From assembly GCA_016178725.1 (NCBI GenBank), contig JACOSV010000058.1:62001-126000 (forward strand): DNA of 64,000 nucleotides, written 5' to 3'. Below, piece after piece: positions 49,434-61,546 of the stretch (its first letter is position 1; each line of letters starts with the position of its first letter). The notes under the pieces are model-generated. The model saw only the letters and a program-made list of their open reading frames with translations. It ran no database searches and had not been told where the DNA came from. The DNA comes from Candidatus Eiseniibacteriota bacterium (lineage in GTDB: Bacteria; Eisenbacteria; RBG-16-71-46). The position numbers and the translations under genes were made by a program.

Positions 49434-51187
49434 CAGCTTCCCGGGGTCGCGGGGGCGGGCGGCCAGGGGACGCGGCGCAGGCGATCCGCGTACAGGAACA
49501 CCGGCCGCACGGCGTGGCGCAGCGAATCCGTGAGCGCCGCGAGGCGCGACTCGCGCTTGATCTCGGTCGCGACGTTCTGGAGCTGCTGCACCGCACCGGG
49601 TGAGAGCGACTCGAGCGGCGGCGCCGCCACCGTGCTCTCGATGAGCTGGACGATCCGCCAGCCGGCGGGCGTCGCATACGGGCCCGCGATCTCGCCCGCG
49701 TGCATCGTCGCGAGCTTGGCCGCGAACGCGCCCCAATCGGTCGCGTTCGGGAACGTCAGCGACTCCTCGCGCACGTGCGCGCCCGCGCCGGCGGCTGCCG
49801 CGGCCTCGCGCAGGCTCGGCGCCTGTCCCGCATGCGCGGCGAGCTCGGCGGCGGCGGCGGAATCCTTGAGCGTCACGCTCTGCACCCGCGCCTTCGTGAG
49901 CTGCAGGAATCCCGACTTGTAGTGGTCGTAGGCCATCGCGACGTCGGCCGGACCGACGGCGATGCGCTGCATGACCTGGCGCGTGTAGTAGGCGTCGAGC
50001 AGGAAGTTGTCGAGGCGGTCGCGCATGCGCTGCTTGAGCTCGGGTTCGTCCTGCAGCCGGCGTGTCGTCGCCTCGGCGACCGCCGCCTGATTGACCGCCT
50101 GCGCCTCGATCCAGCGCTCGACGACCGGCGTCGCGTCGAGGTTCGGCCGGCCGGCGCTCTCGCTGGCGAGGTCGTCGTAGGCCTCGCCGAGCGTGTAGCG
50201 GCCGCCCAAGTACGTGGCGAGCACCTGATCGCGCGCCGGGCCGAGCGGCGCGACGGAGGCGACCGAGCCGCCGGTGCGGAACTGCGACACCATCGCCTGC
50301 GGCGCGCCGGGCACCACCTGCACCTGATAGAGCTCGCGCAGGTTCTCGATGAGGCGCAAAGCGGTGACGCGCTGCTTGCGCTGGCGCAGCGCTTCCATCA
50401 GCTGCGCGCGCTCCTGCTCGTATGGCGCATCGGTCGCGGGCTTGCGCGCGTCGAGGCGCAGCACGAACCAGCCCTGACCGCGCACGCCGATCGGCCCGAT
50501 CAGCGTGTCGAGCGGCCCGGTGCGCACGATCTCGTCGAGCGGCGGCATGAGCGCGCCCGCCTGCACCAGGCCCACGTCGCCGCCCGCCGGCACCATGCCC
50601 GACGGGTTGTAGCGGTTCGCGACGGTGGCGAAGTCCAGGCCGCGCGCGATATCCATCGCGGCGTGCTTCGCGACCTCCTCCGTGTACGTGAAGATCAGAC
50701 GCAGGTGCGTCGCGGTGCGCCGGCGCTCGTAGAGCGTCCGCGCCTCGGCCTCGCTGACGCCGAACGGTCCGCCGGCGAGGCGCTGGAACAGCGCCTCGCG
50801 CAGCAGCTGGCGCTCGAGCGTGCCGCGGAAAGCGATGAAGGCGGGCGTGCCGTCCAGGTGCTCGGCGATCGCGCCCTCGACCAGCAGCCGGCGCTGCACC
50901 ATGTCGGCGAGGAGTCGCGCGCGCGCGCTGTCGGGCGATCCGGGGTACTGGCGGAGCGACACGCGTGCCACGTCGTTGAACTCGGCCATGGTGATCGGCC
51001 GCGTGCCGACGACGGCGAGCACGTCCGCGCGGTTCGAGCAGCCGGCGAGCGCCCATGCCGCGAGCAGGAGCGCGGCGCGCGCGAGGGCGCGCGCGGGGCC
51101 GCCCGGGCGACGGGCGCGGGCAACGTCTCCGGCGCCGTCGGCGACGCGGCAGCGCGGCACGGGACCACCTTTCATCGAGGGGAGCAT
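49433..51187 (-). CDS. PpiC/SurA-like peptidyl-prolyl isomerase lipoprotein
   Basis: 584 residues from ATG 51187; the true start may be a little further in. A lipobox ends the hydrophobic run (LLLAAWALAGC), so it is a lipoprotein. N-domain 'VLAVVGTRPITMAEFNDVARVSL' and 'VQRRLLVEGAIAEHL' resemble SurA/PrsA, followed by one clear rotamase domain ('HLRLIFTYTEEVAKHAAMDIA', 'AGGDVGLVQAGALMPPLDE') and a second less typical half. It probably assists folding of exported proteins, and its one-base overlap with the adaptor gene suggests service to the export system. Confidence 0.85.
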   Translation of the reverse strand: MLPSMKGGPVPRCRVADGAGDVARARRPGGPARALARAALLLAAWALAGCSNRADVLAVVGTRPITMAEFNDVARVSLRQYPGSPDSARARLLADMVQRRLLVEGAIAEHLDGTPAFIAFRGTLERQLLREALFQRLAGGPFGVSEAEARTLYERRRTATHLRLIFTYTEEVAKHAAMDIARGLDFATVANRYNPSGMVPAGGDVGLVQAGALMPPLDEIVRTGPLDTLIGPIGVRGQGWFVLRLDARKPATDAPYEQERAQLMEALRQRKQRVTALRLIENLRELYQVQVVPGAPQAMVSQFRTGGSVASVAPLGPARDQVLATYLGGRYTLGEAYDDLASESAGRPNLDATPVVERWIEAQAVNQAAVAEATTRRLQDEPELKQRMRDRLDNFLLDAYYTRQVMQRIAVGPADVAMAYDHYKSGFLQLTKARVQSVTLKDSAAAAELAAHAGQAPSLREAAAAAGAGAHVREESLTFPNATDWGAFAAKLATMHAGEIAGPYATPAGWRIVQLIESTVAAPPLESLSPGAVQQLQNVATEIKRESRLAALTDSLRHAVRPVFLYADRLRRVPWPPAPATPGS

Positions 51188-51247
51188 GTCAGAGAAGGCC
51201 GACGGGAAACCTAGCCGAGCACGCGGGGACCCGCAAGCGCGCGGCGG

Positions 51248-51951
51248 CTAGCGGAACACCCAGTGCGCGACGCGCGTCTCGAGGCTCCAGTAGATGAGCG
51301 CGTACGCGGCGAGATCGAACGCGGCGTGCGCGATCATCAGCAGCGGCAGCGCTCGCGTGCGCGCGTAGATCGCGCCGAACGCCAGCCCGGTGAAGACCGC
51401 CTGCTCGGCGCCGGGCAGACCCTGATCGGGCAGGTGCATCGCGGCGAAGAGGAGCGCCGTGCCGGCGACGGTCGCGAGCGCCGCCGCGCGGCTCGTGCCG
51501 ATCCGCCGGCCGAGACGCTCGAACAGGAAGCCGCGGAACACCGTCTCTTCGCCGAAGCCCGCGCCGGCGATCAGCGCGTAGAGCATCCCCGGCGCGGCAC
51601 CTGGATTGCCGGCGAGGAAGTGATACGTGCGGTTGATGGGATCGGCGCCGAGCATCGGCATCACGAGAGCCTTCATCGCGAGCTTGAACGCGGCGCCGAA
51701 GACGACGCCGAGCGCGATCGTGCGCGGCCAGCTCGCCGGGCGGACGAAGCCGAGCGCGCGCCATGGCGTGCGCGAGCGCCACGCCCACAACAGCACCAGC
51801 GCGCCGTTCAGCGACACGAACACGCCGTTTGCGAGGAGGATCACGAGGACCGCGGCGAGGCCGGTCGGTCCGAACCCGCGCAGCGCCCGGGCGAATCCGT
51901 CGTCGTCCGGCGCGGCGCGCGTCACGGGCGTGTCGGGGCTCGGCGCGTCGC

Positions 51952-51955
<4 letters not shown>
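51248..51955 (-). CDS. CPBP family intramembrane metalloprotease (Abi/CAAX-like)
   Basis: 235 residues, about six to seven membrane helices. The catalytic motifs are present: GEETVFRGFLFERL (EExxxR), 'AAMHLPDQG' and 'MIAHAAFDLAAY' histidines. These glutamic-type intramembrane proteases cleave membrane proteins or prenylated substrates and can protect producers from peptides. It overlaps mfd by 4 bp and is followed after 60 bp by the PPIase lipoprotein gene, so an envelope-processing role with the exporter is conceivable. Confidence 0.9.
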
Positions 51956-55554
<3,599 letters not shown>

Positions 55555-55659
55555 GGCTCCTGATGCGCGGTCACGCCGTGCGCCGCACGATGCAGCGCAC
55601 GCTCCAAACGCGAAAAGCCGCCGCGGACGTTCCGGGGCGGTCGATCCATTCACGACAAC

Positions 55660-55680
55660 GCCTCGCCGATTCGGCGAGGC
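55660..55680. terminator. Terminator-like hairpin
   Basis: GCCTCGCC pairs with GGCGAGGC (55660-55667 / 55673-55680) around a 5-nt loop, between the thioredoxin-like gene (minus) and mfd (minus). It probably ends the former. Confidence 0.5.
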
Positions 55681-55712
55681 GAGAGGACGCTACCAGAGAG
55701 TCGCCGCGAAAC

Positions 55713-56423
55713 CTACCGCGTGCCCGTTGCTCCAGGGGCCGGCTCGGCGAGCACCTTCGCGAGCACGCGCTCGAGGTCCGCGTACTGGAGATCGCAGCGC
55801 GCGTGCGCCGGATCGCTCGACGGGTGGTACTCGCCGCCGCCGTGCACCCAGCGCACCACGCCCTCGCGGTCGATGAGGAACGAAACCGACGTCCAGTCGC
55901 GATCCGGGTGGCCGTCGAGCCAGTAACGGTCGAGAGTCTGCCAGTCGCGGTCGAGCGCGAGCGCACCGTGGAACCCGAGACGCTTCGCGAGGGCCGCGAC
56001 GTGCGCGTCCTTCACCTCGTGCGGCGGCTTGGGATGGAACACGCCGACGCAGACGAGCCCCTCGGCGGCGTGCGCGATGCGCAGGCGCTCGATCGCGGGC
56101 AGCGTCGCCGCGCAGAAGTAGCAGCCCTCGTTCCACCACCGCACGAGCACGACCTTGCCGCGCAGGCCCTCGAGGGAGAGCGGCGGGCCGATCCAGCGCG
56201 TGAACGTCCATGCCGGCGCCGGCTTGCCGATCATCTCGACGCCGGAGTCGGGATCGTCCGCCAGGGCCGCGTGCGACATGGGCCGCGCTTCGCGCGGCGC
56301 CCGCATCGCGTGGTCGTGCATCGCCTCGGGATCGTGCGCCGCGCCGGCGCGCCCGCACGCCCGCGCCGCGACCGGCGCGGCGATCAGCAACGCCGCGCCG
56401 GCGAGGGAGATGAGCATTCGCAT
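55713..56423 (-). CDS. Secreted thioredoxin-like (redoxin/TlpA) protein
   Basis: 236 residues. An N-terminal signal or anchor (MRMLISLAGAALLIAAPVAARA) is followed by a His/Met-rich stretch (DPEAMHDHAMRAP) and a thioredoxin fold: 'VEMIGKPAPAWTF', 'LRGKVVLVRWWNEGCYFCAATLPAIERL' with an active CYFC pair, 'VSFLIDREGVVRWVHGGG'. It acts outside the cytoplasm in thiol reduction or oxidation. Unlike the 2.1-4.0 kb lipoprotein, its redox cysteines are intact. A promoter-like pair lies right before the ATG, which would give an almost leaderless mRNA. Confidence 0.88.
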   Translation of the reverse strand: MRMLISLAGAALLIAAPVAARACGRAGAAHDPEAMHDHAMRAPREARPMSHAALADDPDSGVEMIGKPAPAWTFTRWIGPPLSLEGLRGKVVLVRWWNEGCYFCAATLPAIERLRIAHAAEGLVCVGVFHPKPPHEVKDAHVAALAKRLGFHGALALDRDWQTLDRYWLDGHPDRDWTSVSFLIDREGVVRWVHGGGEYHPSSDPAHARCDLQYADLERVLAKVLAEPAPGATGTR

Positions 56424-56432
56424 GGTCCAGAG

Positions 56433-56461
56433 AGAATAATGCGATGCGGCGCCCGGCCCAA
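56433..56461 (-). promoter_or_regulatory. Sigma-70-like promoter for the thioredoxin-like gene
   Basis: Minus strand: TTGGGC (56456-56461), 17-bp spacer, TATTCT (56433-56438). The -10 box ends only 9 nt before the ATG at 56423, so a transcript starting at normal distance would have a leader of about 0-3 nt. Confidence 0.45.
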
Positions 56462-56464
56462 TCC

Positions 56465-56473
56465 TGATATAGG
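56465..56473 (+). promoter_or_regulatory. Extended -10 promoter candidate for the OmpA gene
   Basis: TGATATAGG: a TG motif one base before TATAGG, as in extended -10 promoters; the -35 region is poor. It overlaps the divergent promoter region of the thioredoxin-like gene and is about 64 bp before the OmpA-family ATG. Confidence 0.4.
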
Positions 56474-56536
56474 CTGCCCGCCAAGAGCCACGATCACCAT
56501 CGGATGGATCGGCCGCGCCCATCGAGGAGGTGTCTC

Positions 56537-57358
56537 ATGCGGGCTGCACGAATCGCACTCCCCCTGCTCGCCGCCCTTCTCTGCGCCGCGAGCGCGCACG
56601 CGATGCCGCCGAGCGCGGCCGCGCACATCGATCCCAAGGCCCCGTGCTATCGCTGGCCGGCCGTCGACTGGGACGGCGACGGCGTCTTCGACCGCATCGA
56701 TCGCTGCCCCGACACGCCTAAGGGCTGCAAGGTGGATCAGTGGGGCTGCTCGCTCGACAGCGACGGCGACGGCGTCTGCGACGGCATCGACCGCTGCCCC
56801 GACACGCCCAGGGGCCAGAAGGTGGACGCGTACGGCTGCTCGGCGTCGCAGCGCACGACCGCGCACGTCGCGCCGCCGCCGGCCGAGCCGCCACGCGAGG
56901 TGCCGAAGCCGGCGCCGGTGCCGCAGCCGGCGCCGAAGTCGGTGAGCGAGAGCGAGCGGCAGCTGATCGAGAGTGGCCGCATCCGGCTCGAGAACGTCTA
57001 CTTCGAGACCGCGAAGGCCAAGCTGCTGCCCGAGTCCGAAGCGTCGCTGCGCGAGGCCGGCGAGGCGCTCGAGAAGTTCCCGAACCTCCAGATCGAGGTC
57101 GAGGGCCACACCGACACGCGCGGCACGGCGCCGTACAACAAGCGCTTGAGCCAGGCGCGCGCCGAGACGGTGCGCTCGTGGCTGCTCGAGCACTATCACC
57201 TGCGCTCCGAGAACTTCGTCGCGCACGGCTACGGCAAGGAGCGCCCCGAGACCAAGGAGCGGAACGACGAGGAGCTGCTGCGCAACCGCCGCGTCGTGCT
57301 CACCGTGAAGAATCCCGAAGATCTGCCGAAGGGCGTGAGGGTCGAGAACAAGAAGTGA
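56537..57358 (+). CDS. OmpA-family outer-membrane protein with calcium-binding TSP3 repeats
   Basis: 273 residues, start fixed by GAGGAGGT five nt upstream. A signal peptide ends in SAHA. Two thrombospondin type 3-like repeats (DWDGDGVFDRIDRCPDTP and DSDGDGVCDGIDRCPDTP) can bind calcium and are followed by a Pro/Ala spacer. The C-terminal OmpA peptidoglycan-binding domain (VYFETAKAKLLPESEASL, VEGHTDTRGTAPYNKRLSQARAETVRSWL, GYGKERP) is complete. No N-terminal barrel is present, so it is probably periplasmic or attached through a partner. It tethers the outer membrane to the cell wall. The PepSY-like gene follows after 27 bp. Confidence 0.92.
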   Translation: MRAARIALPLLAALLCAASAHAMPPSAAAHIDPKAPCYRWPAVDWDGDGVFDRIDRCPDTPKGCKVDQWGCSLDSDGDGVCDGIDRCPDTPRGQKVDAYGCSASQRTTAHVAPPPAEPPREVPKPAPVPQPAPKSVSESERQLIESGRIRLENVYFETAKAKLLPESEASLREAGEALEKFPNLQIEVEGHTDTRGTAPYNKRLSQARAETVRSWLLEHYHLRSENFVAHGYGKERPETKERNDEELLRNRRVVLTVKNPEDLPKGVRVENKK

Positions 57359-57385
57359 TCGCGCCCAAGGCGCGGAGGAGATGCG

Positions 57386-57838
57386 ATGCGTGTCATGTTC
57401 GGAGCGACCTCGGTGCTCGCGGCGGCCCTGTGCGTGGCCGCCGCGGCGAATGCGGAGCAGACCATCACCCGTGCCCACGTGCCCAGGGCCGTGCTCGCGG
57501 CGTTCGCGAAGCAGTGGCCGAACGCGAAGGTGCGCGGTTACAGCCGCGAGGTCGAGAAGGGCGAGACGACGTACGAAGTCGAGAGCCGTGAGGGCGACGT
57601 GAAGCGCGACGTGTCCTTTGCGGCGGACGGCAGCGTGTCGGTCGTCGAGGAGACGATGCCCGCCTCCGCGCTTCCGGCCGGAGCACAGAGCGTGCTCGCG
57701 GGGCTCAAGCCCGCGGCGAAGGTCGGCGCGGTCGAGAAGGTGACGCGGGGCGCGACGGTCGAGTACGAGGTCCACGTCCGCCAGGGCGCGAAGGCGAAGG
57801 AGATCGTCTTCGACCTCGAGGGCAAGCGGACGAAGTAG
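57386..57838 (+). CDS. Secreted PepSY-like protein
   Basis: 150 residues with GGAGGAG five nt before the ATG and a signal peptide ending ANAEQ. Two tandem halves of about 60 residues each fit the PepSY-like (PF11396 type) pattern: 'VPRAVLAAFAKQWPNAKVRGYSREVEKGETTYEVE' and 'LPAGAQSVLAGLKPAAKVGAVEKVTRGATVEYEVH'. Such small periplasmic domains are thought to bind or inhibit partner proteins; no partner is evident. It is probably co-transcribed with the OmpA gene. Confidence 0.8.
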   Translation: MRVMFGATSVLAAALCVAAAANAEQTITRAHVPRAVLAAFAKQWPNAKVRGYSREVEKGETTYEVESREGDVKRDVSFAADGSVSVVEETMPASALPAGAQSVLAGLKPAAKVGAVEKVTRGATVEYEVHVRQGAKAKEIVFDLEGKRTK

Positions 57839-57841
57839 CGT

Positions 57842-59992
57842 TCACGCCGGCGTCTCGGCGCCGGTCCTGGCGCCGAGTCCCCAGCGCGCGAGGATCGTCT
57901 CGGCGACGAGCAGCATCAGCGCCGTGATCACGAACCACGTCCACAGCTCCCGCCCGTAGCGCGCCTCGCGCACGCGCCGCGTGAGATCGGCGCCCGGGCG
58001 CAGCACCTGCGCGCGGCCGTCGGGGAAGCCGGCGATCAGCGTCGCCTCGGGGAGCGGCGTGAGATCCGACTCCTCGGCCGGCGGATTGACGGCGAACGTG
58101 TTGCGCAGCGCGCCGTTCTTGAGCACACGGTAGAGACCCGGCTGCTCGATCGGCGCCGAACGCAGCCGCGTCGCGCCGGACTCCGCGACCAGCTCGCTCG
58201 GCACTTCGTGCCCCGACGTGTCATCGATCCGCCACGTGCCGGTTCCGGCCGGCGCGGTGTAGCGGTCGCCGGGCGTGAGCGAGGCGGCCGCGGTGCCGCG
58301 CGCGAGCACCTTCACGGACTGGTGGATGAGCGGCAGGAACGCGCCGCTCACGGGGAAGTCCGAGGCCTGGGCGTCGAGCGCCGCGGTGAAGACCAGTGCG
58401 TGCGGCGCTTCGACCAACGCCGGGCGCGAGCGATCGAACTCGAGCAGGACGCGGGCCGCGCTTCGCGCGGCGCCCGCCACGCGGGCGCCCGCGCCGCCAC
58501 GTCCTGCGCCGCTCGCGCCGCCACGTCCTGCGCCGCCACCGGCCGCGCTCATGTCGAGCGCGCGCGTTGCGTGGAATCCGGCGGTCGAGAGCGGCTCGCC
58601 GGGCCGGGCCGGGAAGCCCGCCAGCGCCGGATGCCCGGCGATCGCGCGCTTGAGCCGCCACACCGCGCCCGCGGGCGCCTGCTCGACCGGCCCGATCGCG
58701 CCGACGCCGAGCTCACGCAGCAGCGATCCGTTCCAGAACGCGGGATCGGCGCGCCCGCCGAGGACGACCATCACGCCGCCGCCGGCGCGATGGAAGTCGA
58801 GCACCGCCTGCTCTTCGATAGGCCCCATCCGCGCGAGATCGTCGAGCACGACGACGTCCGCCTCGGCGATGCGCGCGGGCAACGCGGTCGCATCCACCGT
58901 CGTGACCTCGAGCCCCGAGGCGGGCGAGCCGGCTTCGAGCGCGAGCCGGAGCGGCGAGGGCGGACCGTCCTCGCGCAGCAGCACGCGCGCCGCGCCCGCG
59001 TGGCCGGCGGCGAAGACGCGGCGGTTGTCGAGCGCGAGCGCGTCGTCGGGGATGATCGCGACACCGCCCTGCTGCGGCAGGCGCGCGAGCGGGAGCAGCG
59101 TCGAGCCGTCGCCCTGTTCCGGCATCGGCAGGAAGCCGCGCCCGAGCTCGGCGTTGTCGGTCGCGTCGCGCACCTCGACGCTCAAGTCGCCCGGCGGGCC
59201 GCCGTAGGACGTCGCCGAGACGCCGAGTGCCGCGCCCGATTCGCTCGGCTCGAGCGCCGCATCGGTGAGGCCGACGTTGGCGCGATGCGCCGCCGCGAAC
59301 GGCATGAGGTAGACGCGCGCCCGATCCCACGGCCCCGCCGGCGCGCGCCACGCGCCGGCGCCAACGCCGCCCGCGCCCGCGCCGAAGCCGGTCGCTTGGA
59401 AGTCGGAGATCCAGAACAGCTCGCGGTTCAGGGCATGGCTCTCGGCCAGCGCGCGCGCCGCGAACTCGAGCGCGCGAGCGTGATCGGTGGCGCGCGCGGT
59501 CGCGACCAGCGCCTGCGACGCCGCGCGCAGCCGGCCCGCGTCCGCGATCGGTCGCGCCGAGAAGGGATGCGGACCCTGGTCGTAGGGGACGAGCAGCATC
59601 TCGTCCTCGGGCCCCAGCGTCGCGAGCAGGCCCTCGACCGCGCGCCGCGCCTCGCCGATCGCCGTGCCGCCCGCGCTCGTCGCGCCCATGCTGCCGCTCT
59701 GATCCACGAGCGCCACGACCGTCGTCGCCGCGCCGCGCGCCGGGCCGAGTGTCCCCTTCACCGCCGGCCGGCTCATCGCCAGCGCGATCGCCGCCACGGC
59801 GAGCGTGCGCAGCAGCAGCAGCAGCCACTGGCGCAGCTTGAGCCGCCGGATCTCGCTGCGGTTCACCTCGGAGAGGAACTCGAGCGACGGAAAGCGCGTC
59901 TCGCGCGGGCGCCGGCGTGTGAACAGATGGATCAGGATCGGGATCGACGCGGCGGCGAGGCCGAACAGGAACAGCGGATTGAGGAAGCTCAT
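57842..59992 (-). CDS. BatA/aerotolerance-type membrane protein with vWA-like domain
   Basis: 716 residues. The BatA N-terminal domain 'MSFLNPLFLFGLAAASIPILIHLFTRRRPRETRFPSL' with two membrane helices is followed by a vWA-like domain with a metal site (VVALVDQSGSMGA, DxSxS), two further beta-rich segments (glutamine-amidotransferase-like 'ADVVVLDDLARMGPIEEQAVLDFHRAGGGVMVVLGG') and a C-terminal helix near 685-705. A Gly/Arg/Ala-rich low-complexity stretch lies around residue 480-500. Such proteins work with MoxR ATPases and DUF58 proteins in chaperone-like complexes; MoxR is not in this window. Coupled to the next upstream gene by a 4-bp overlap. Confidence 0.88.
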   Translation of the reverse strand: MSFLNPLFLFGLAAASIPILIHLFTRRRPRETRFPSLEFLSEVNRSEIRRLKLRQWLLLLLRTLAVAAIALAMSRPAVKGTLGPARGAATTVVALVDQSGSMGATSAGGTAIGEARRAVEGLLATLGPEDEMLLVPYDQGPHPFSARPIADAGRLRAASQALVATARATDHARALEFAARALAESHALNRELFWISDFQATGFGAGAGGVGAGAWRAPAGPWDRARVYLMPFAAAHRANVGLTDAALEPSESGAALGVSATSYGGPPGDLSVEVRDATDNAELGRGFLPMPEQGDGSTLLPLARLPQQGGVAIIPDDALALDNRRVFAAGHAGAARVLLREDGPPSPLRLALEAGSPASGLEVTTVDATALPARIAEADVVVLDDLARMGPIEEQAVLDFHRAGGGVMVVLGGRADPAFWNGSLLRELGVGAIGPVEQAPAGAVWRLKRAIAGHPALAGFPARPGEPLSTAGFHATRALDMSAAGGGAGRGGASGAGRGGAGARVAGAARSAARVLLEFDRSRPALVEAPHALVFTAALDAQASDFPVSGAFLPLIHQSVKVLARGTAAASLTPGDRYTAPAGTGTWRIDDTSGHEVPSELVAESGATRLRSAPIEQPGLYRVLKNGALRNTFAVNPPAEESDLTPLPEATLIAGFPDGRAQVLRPGADLTRRVREARYGRELWTWFVITALMLLVAETILARWGLGARTGAETPA

Positions 59993-60606
59993 CGCGCGTA
60001 CGCCGTGAACCGGCCGCTCGCCGGATCCCACACGTCGATGCCGGTCACGGGATGGATCTCCCATCCGGTGGTGCGGCCGATCGTCATCGTGTGCGGCGTG
60101 TCGTACTGGACGTCGTAGAGCAGCCAGCCGTGGAGGCGGACGCGCCGCGCGCGCCGGTCCCAGCGCGTGTCGCCCGATCCGATCGGCCGGAACAGCGCCG
60201 CCAGCGGCTCGAACTGCCACGTCGCCGATCCCCGCCGCCAGCGCGCCGGGATCTCGGCGGTGACGTAGCGCTCGTTCGGCCACGAGGGCACGCTGTCGGT
60301 GGCCGCGACCTCGAGATGGATGTCGCCGTCGCTCGAGGTGAGCATGCCCTCGATGTAGCCTTCGAGCGTGACGCCGCGACGCTCGATCGGCGCGTACGCG
60401 CTCATCGCCTCGCCGTGCGGGAGCGCCCCCATCACGGCGAACGTGATCGGCTCGAGCGCGGCGGGCGCCTCGAGACGATCCTTCATCGCACGCAGGTGAT
60501 GCGCCTCGGGCGAGGCGAGCGGGCCGATCCCCGCGAGCGTCAGGAACCCGGCGAGGCCCGTCGCGCCGAGCGCGAGCGACAGCAGCGCCGCGATGCGCAT
60601 CGTCAT
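59989..60606 (-). CDS. Predicted exported protein in the DUF58-BatA unit, unknown function
   Basis: 205 residues. An N-terminal helix/signal (MRIAALLSLALGATGLAGFLTLAGI) is followed by a beta-rich domain with 'RRGVTLEGYIEGMLTSSDGDIHLEVAATD' and 'RVRLHGWLLYDVQYDTPH', which has the look of an OB fold, and the closing 'TGWEIHPVTGIDVWDP'. No named family recognised with certainty. Its stop overlaps the BatA-like start by 4 bp, so it belongs to that complex or pathway. Confidence 0.7.
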   Translation of the reverse strand: MTMRIAALLSLALGATGLAGFLTLAGIGPLASPEAHHLRAMKDRLEAPAALEPITFAVMGALPHGEAMSAYAPIERRGVTLEGYIEGMLTSSDGDIHLEVAATDSVPSWPNERYVTAEIPARWRRGSATWQFEPLAALFRPIGSGDTRWDRRARRVRLHGWLLYDVQYDTPHTMTIGRTTGWEIHPVTGIDVWDPASGRFTAYAR

Positions 60607-60640
60607 CGCGCAGCGCTCGGCGGGGCCGGAACGCGCGCGA

Positions 60641-61546
60641 TCACAGCAGTCGCGCCCGCTTCTCGAGGTAGGCGAGCAGCGCCTGATCGAACGGCGTGCG
60701 CGTGTCGAGGCGGACGTAGTCGATGCGGTTCTCGCGGCACACGCGCGCGTACTGGGCGCTCCATGCGGCGAGGCGCTCGCGGTAGCGGCGCGCGATCTCC
60801 CACGGCTCGGTGGTCAGCCGGTCGCCGCTCTCCATGTCCACGAACGTCGCGGTGTCGGTGTACGGGAATTCGATCTCGTCGGGATCGAGGATGTGGAACA
60901 CGACGACTTCGTGCCGGCGGTGGCGGAAGTGTTGGAGCCCGAGCAGCACCTCGGCCGGCTGATCCATGAGGTCCGAGAGCAGCACGATCAGCCCGCGGCG
61001 CTTGATGCGCTCGGCGAGCTCGTGGAGCGCGGGGCCCAGCTTCGTCCGGCCCTGCGGCTCGAGACCGCCGATCGCCTTGAGCAATTCGTCGAGATGGGAA
61101 CGCACCGCGCGCGCCGGCAGGTAGCGGAGCGGCTTGTCGGCGAAGAGCATCGCGCCGACCGCGTCCTGCTGATGCAGCATCAGGTAGGCGAGCGCGGCGG
61201 CGAGCGAGCGCGCGTAGTCGAGCTTGCTCATCGCCGCGCGCTCGGAGCGGAACGCCATCGAGCCCGAGAGATCGAGCAGCAGATGGCAGCGGAGGTTCGT
61301 CTCCTCGGTGTACTGCTTGACGAGCAGCCGATCGCTGCGCGCCCACACCTTCCAGTCGAGGTTCTTGAGCGGATCGCCGGGCATGTACGGCCGGTGCTCG
61401 GCGAACTCGACGCTGAAGCCGTGGAACGGACTGCGGTGCATGCCGGCGATGAAGCCCTCGACGACGAGCCGCGCGCGCACGTCGAGGTGCGAGAGGCGCG
61501 CCACGACCGCGGGGTCGAGGTAGGCGCGGGCGCCGGCGGCGCTCAT
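60641..61546 (-). CDS. DUF58 domain protein (vWA-like)
   Basis: 301 residues. 'GFIAGMHRSPFHGFSVEFAEHRPYMPGDPLKNLDWKVWARSDRLLVKQYTEETNLRCHLLLDLSGSM' is the conserved DUF58 core, with the vWA metal motif DLSGS. DUF58 proteins are the usual middle member of MoxR-DUF58-BatA operons. The ATG overlaps the methyltransferase stop by 4 bp, which supports this start over the GTG at 61561. The gene continues to the exported protein and the BatA-like gene. Confidence 0.9.
   Translation of the reverse strand: MSAAGARAYLDPAVVARLSHLDVRARLVVEGFIAGMHRSPFHGFSVEFAEHRPYMPGDPLKNLDWKVWARSDRLLVKQYTEETNLRCHLLLDLSGSMAFRSERAAMSKLDYARSLAAALAYLMLHQQDAVGAMLFADKPLRYLPARAVRSHLDELLKAIGGLEPQGRTKLGPALHELAERIKRRGLIVLLSDLMDQPAEVLLGLQHFRHRRHEVVVFHILDPDEIEFPYTDTATFVDMESGDRLTTEPWEIARRYRERLAAWSAQYARVCRENRIDYVRLDTRTPFDQALLAYLEKRARLL

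Noticed and set aside
48297-51056. A 919-codon minus-strand frame ahead of the adaptor gene
   Set aside because: The first about 540 codons are an out-of-frame reading of the PPIase lipoprotein; the adaptor begins at 49433.
55563-55660. Small plus-strand frame opposite the mfd start
   Set aside because: No ribosome binding site, Arg/Ala-rich composition and no family features; typical GC-rich shadow frame.
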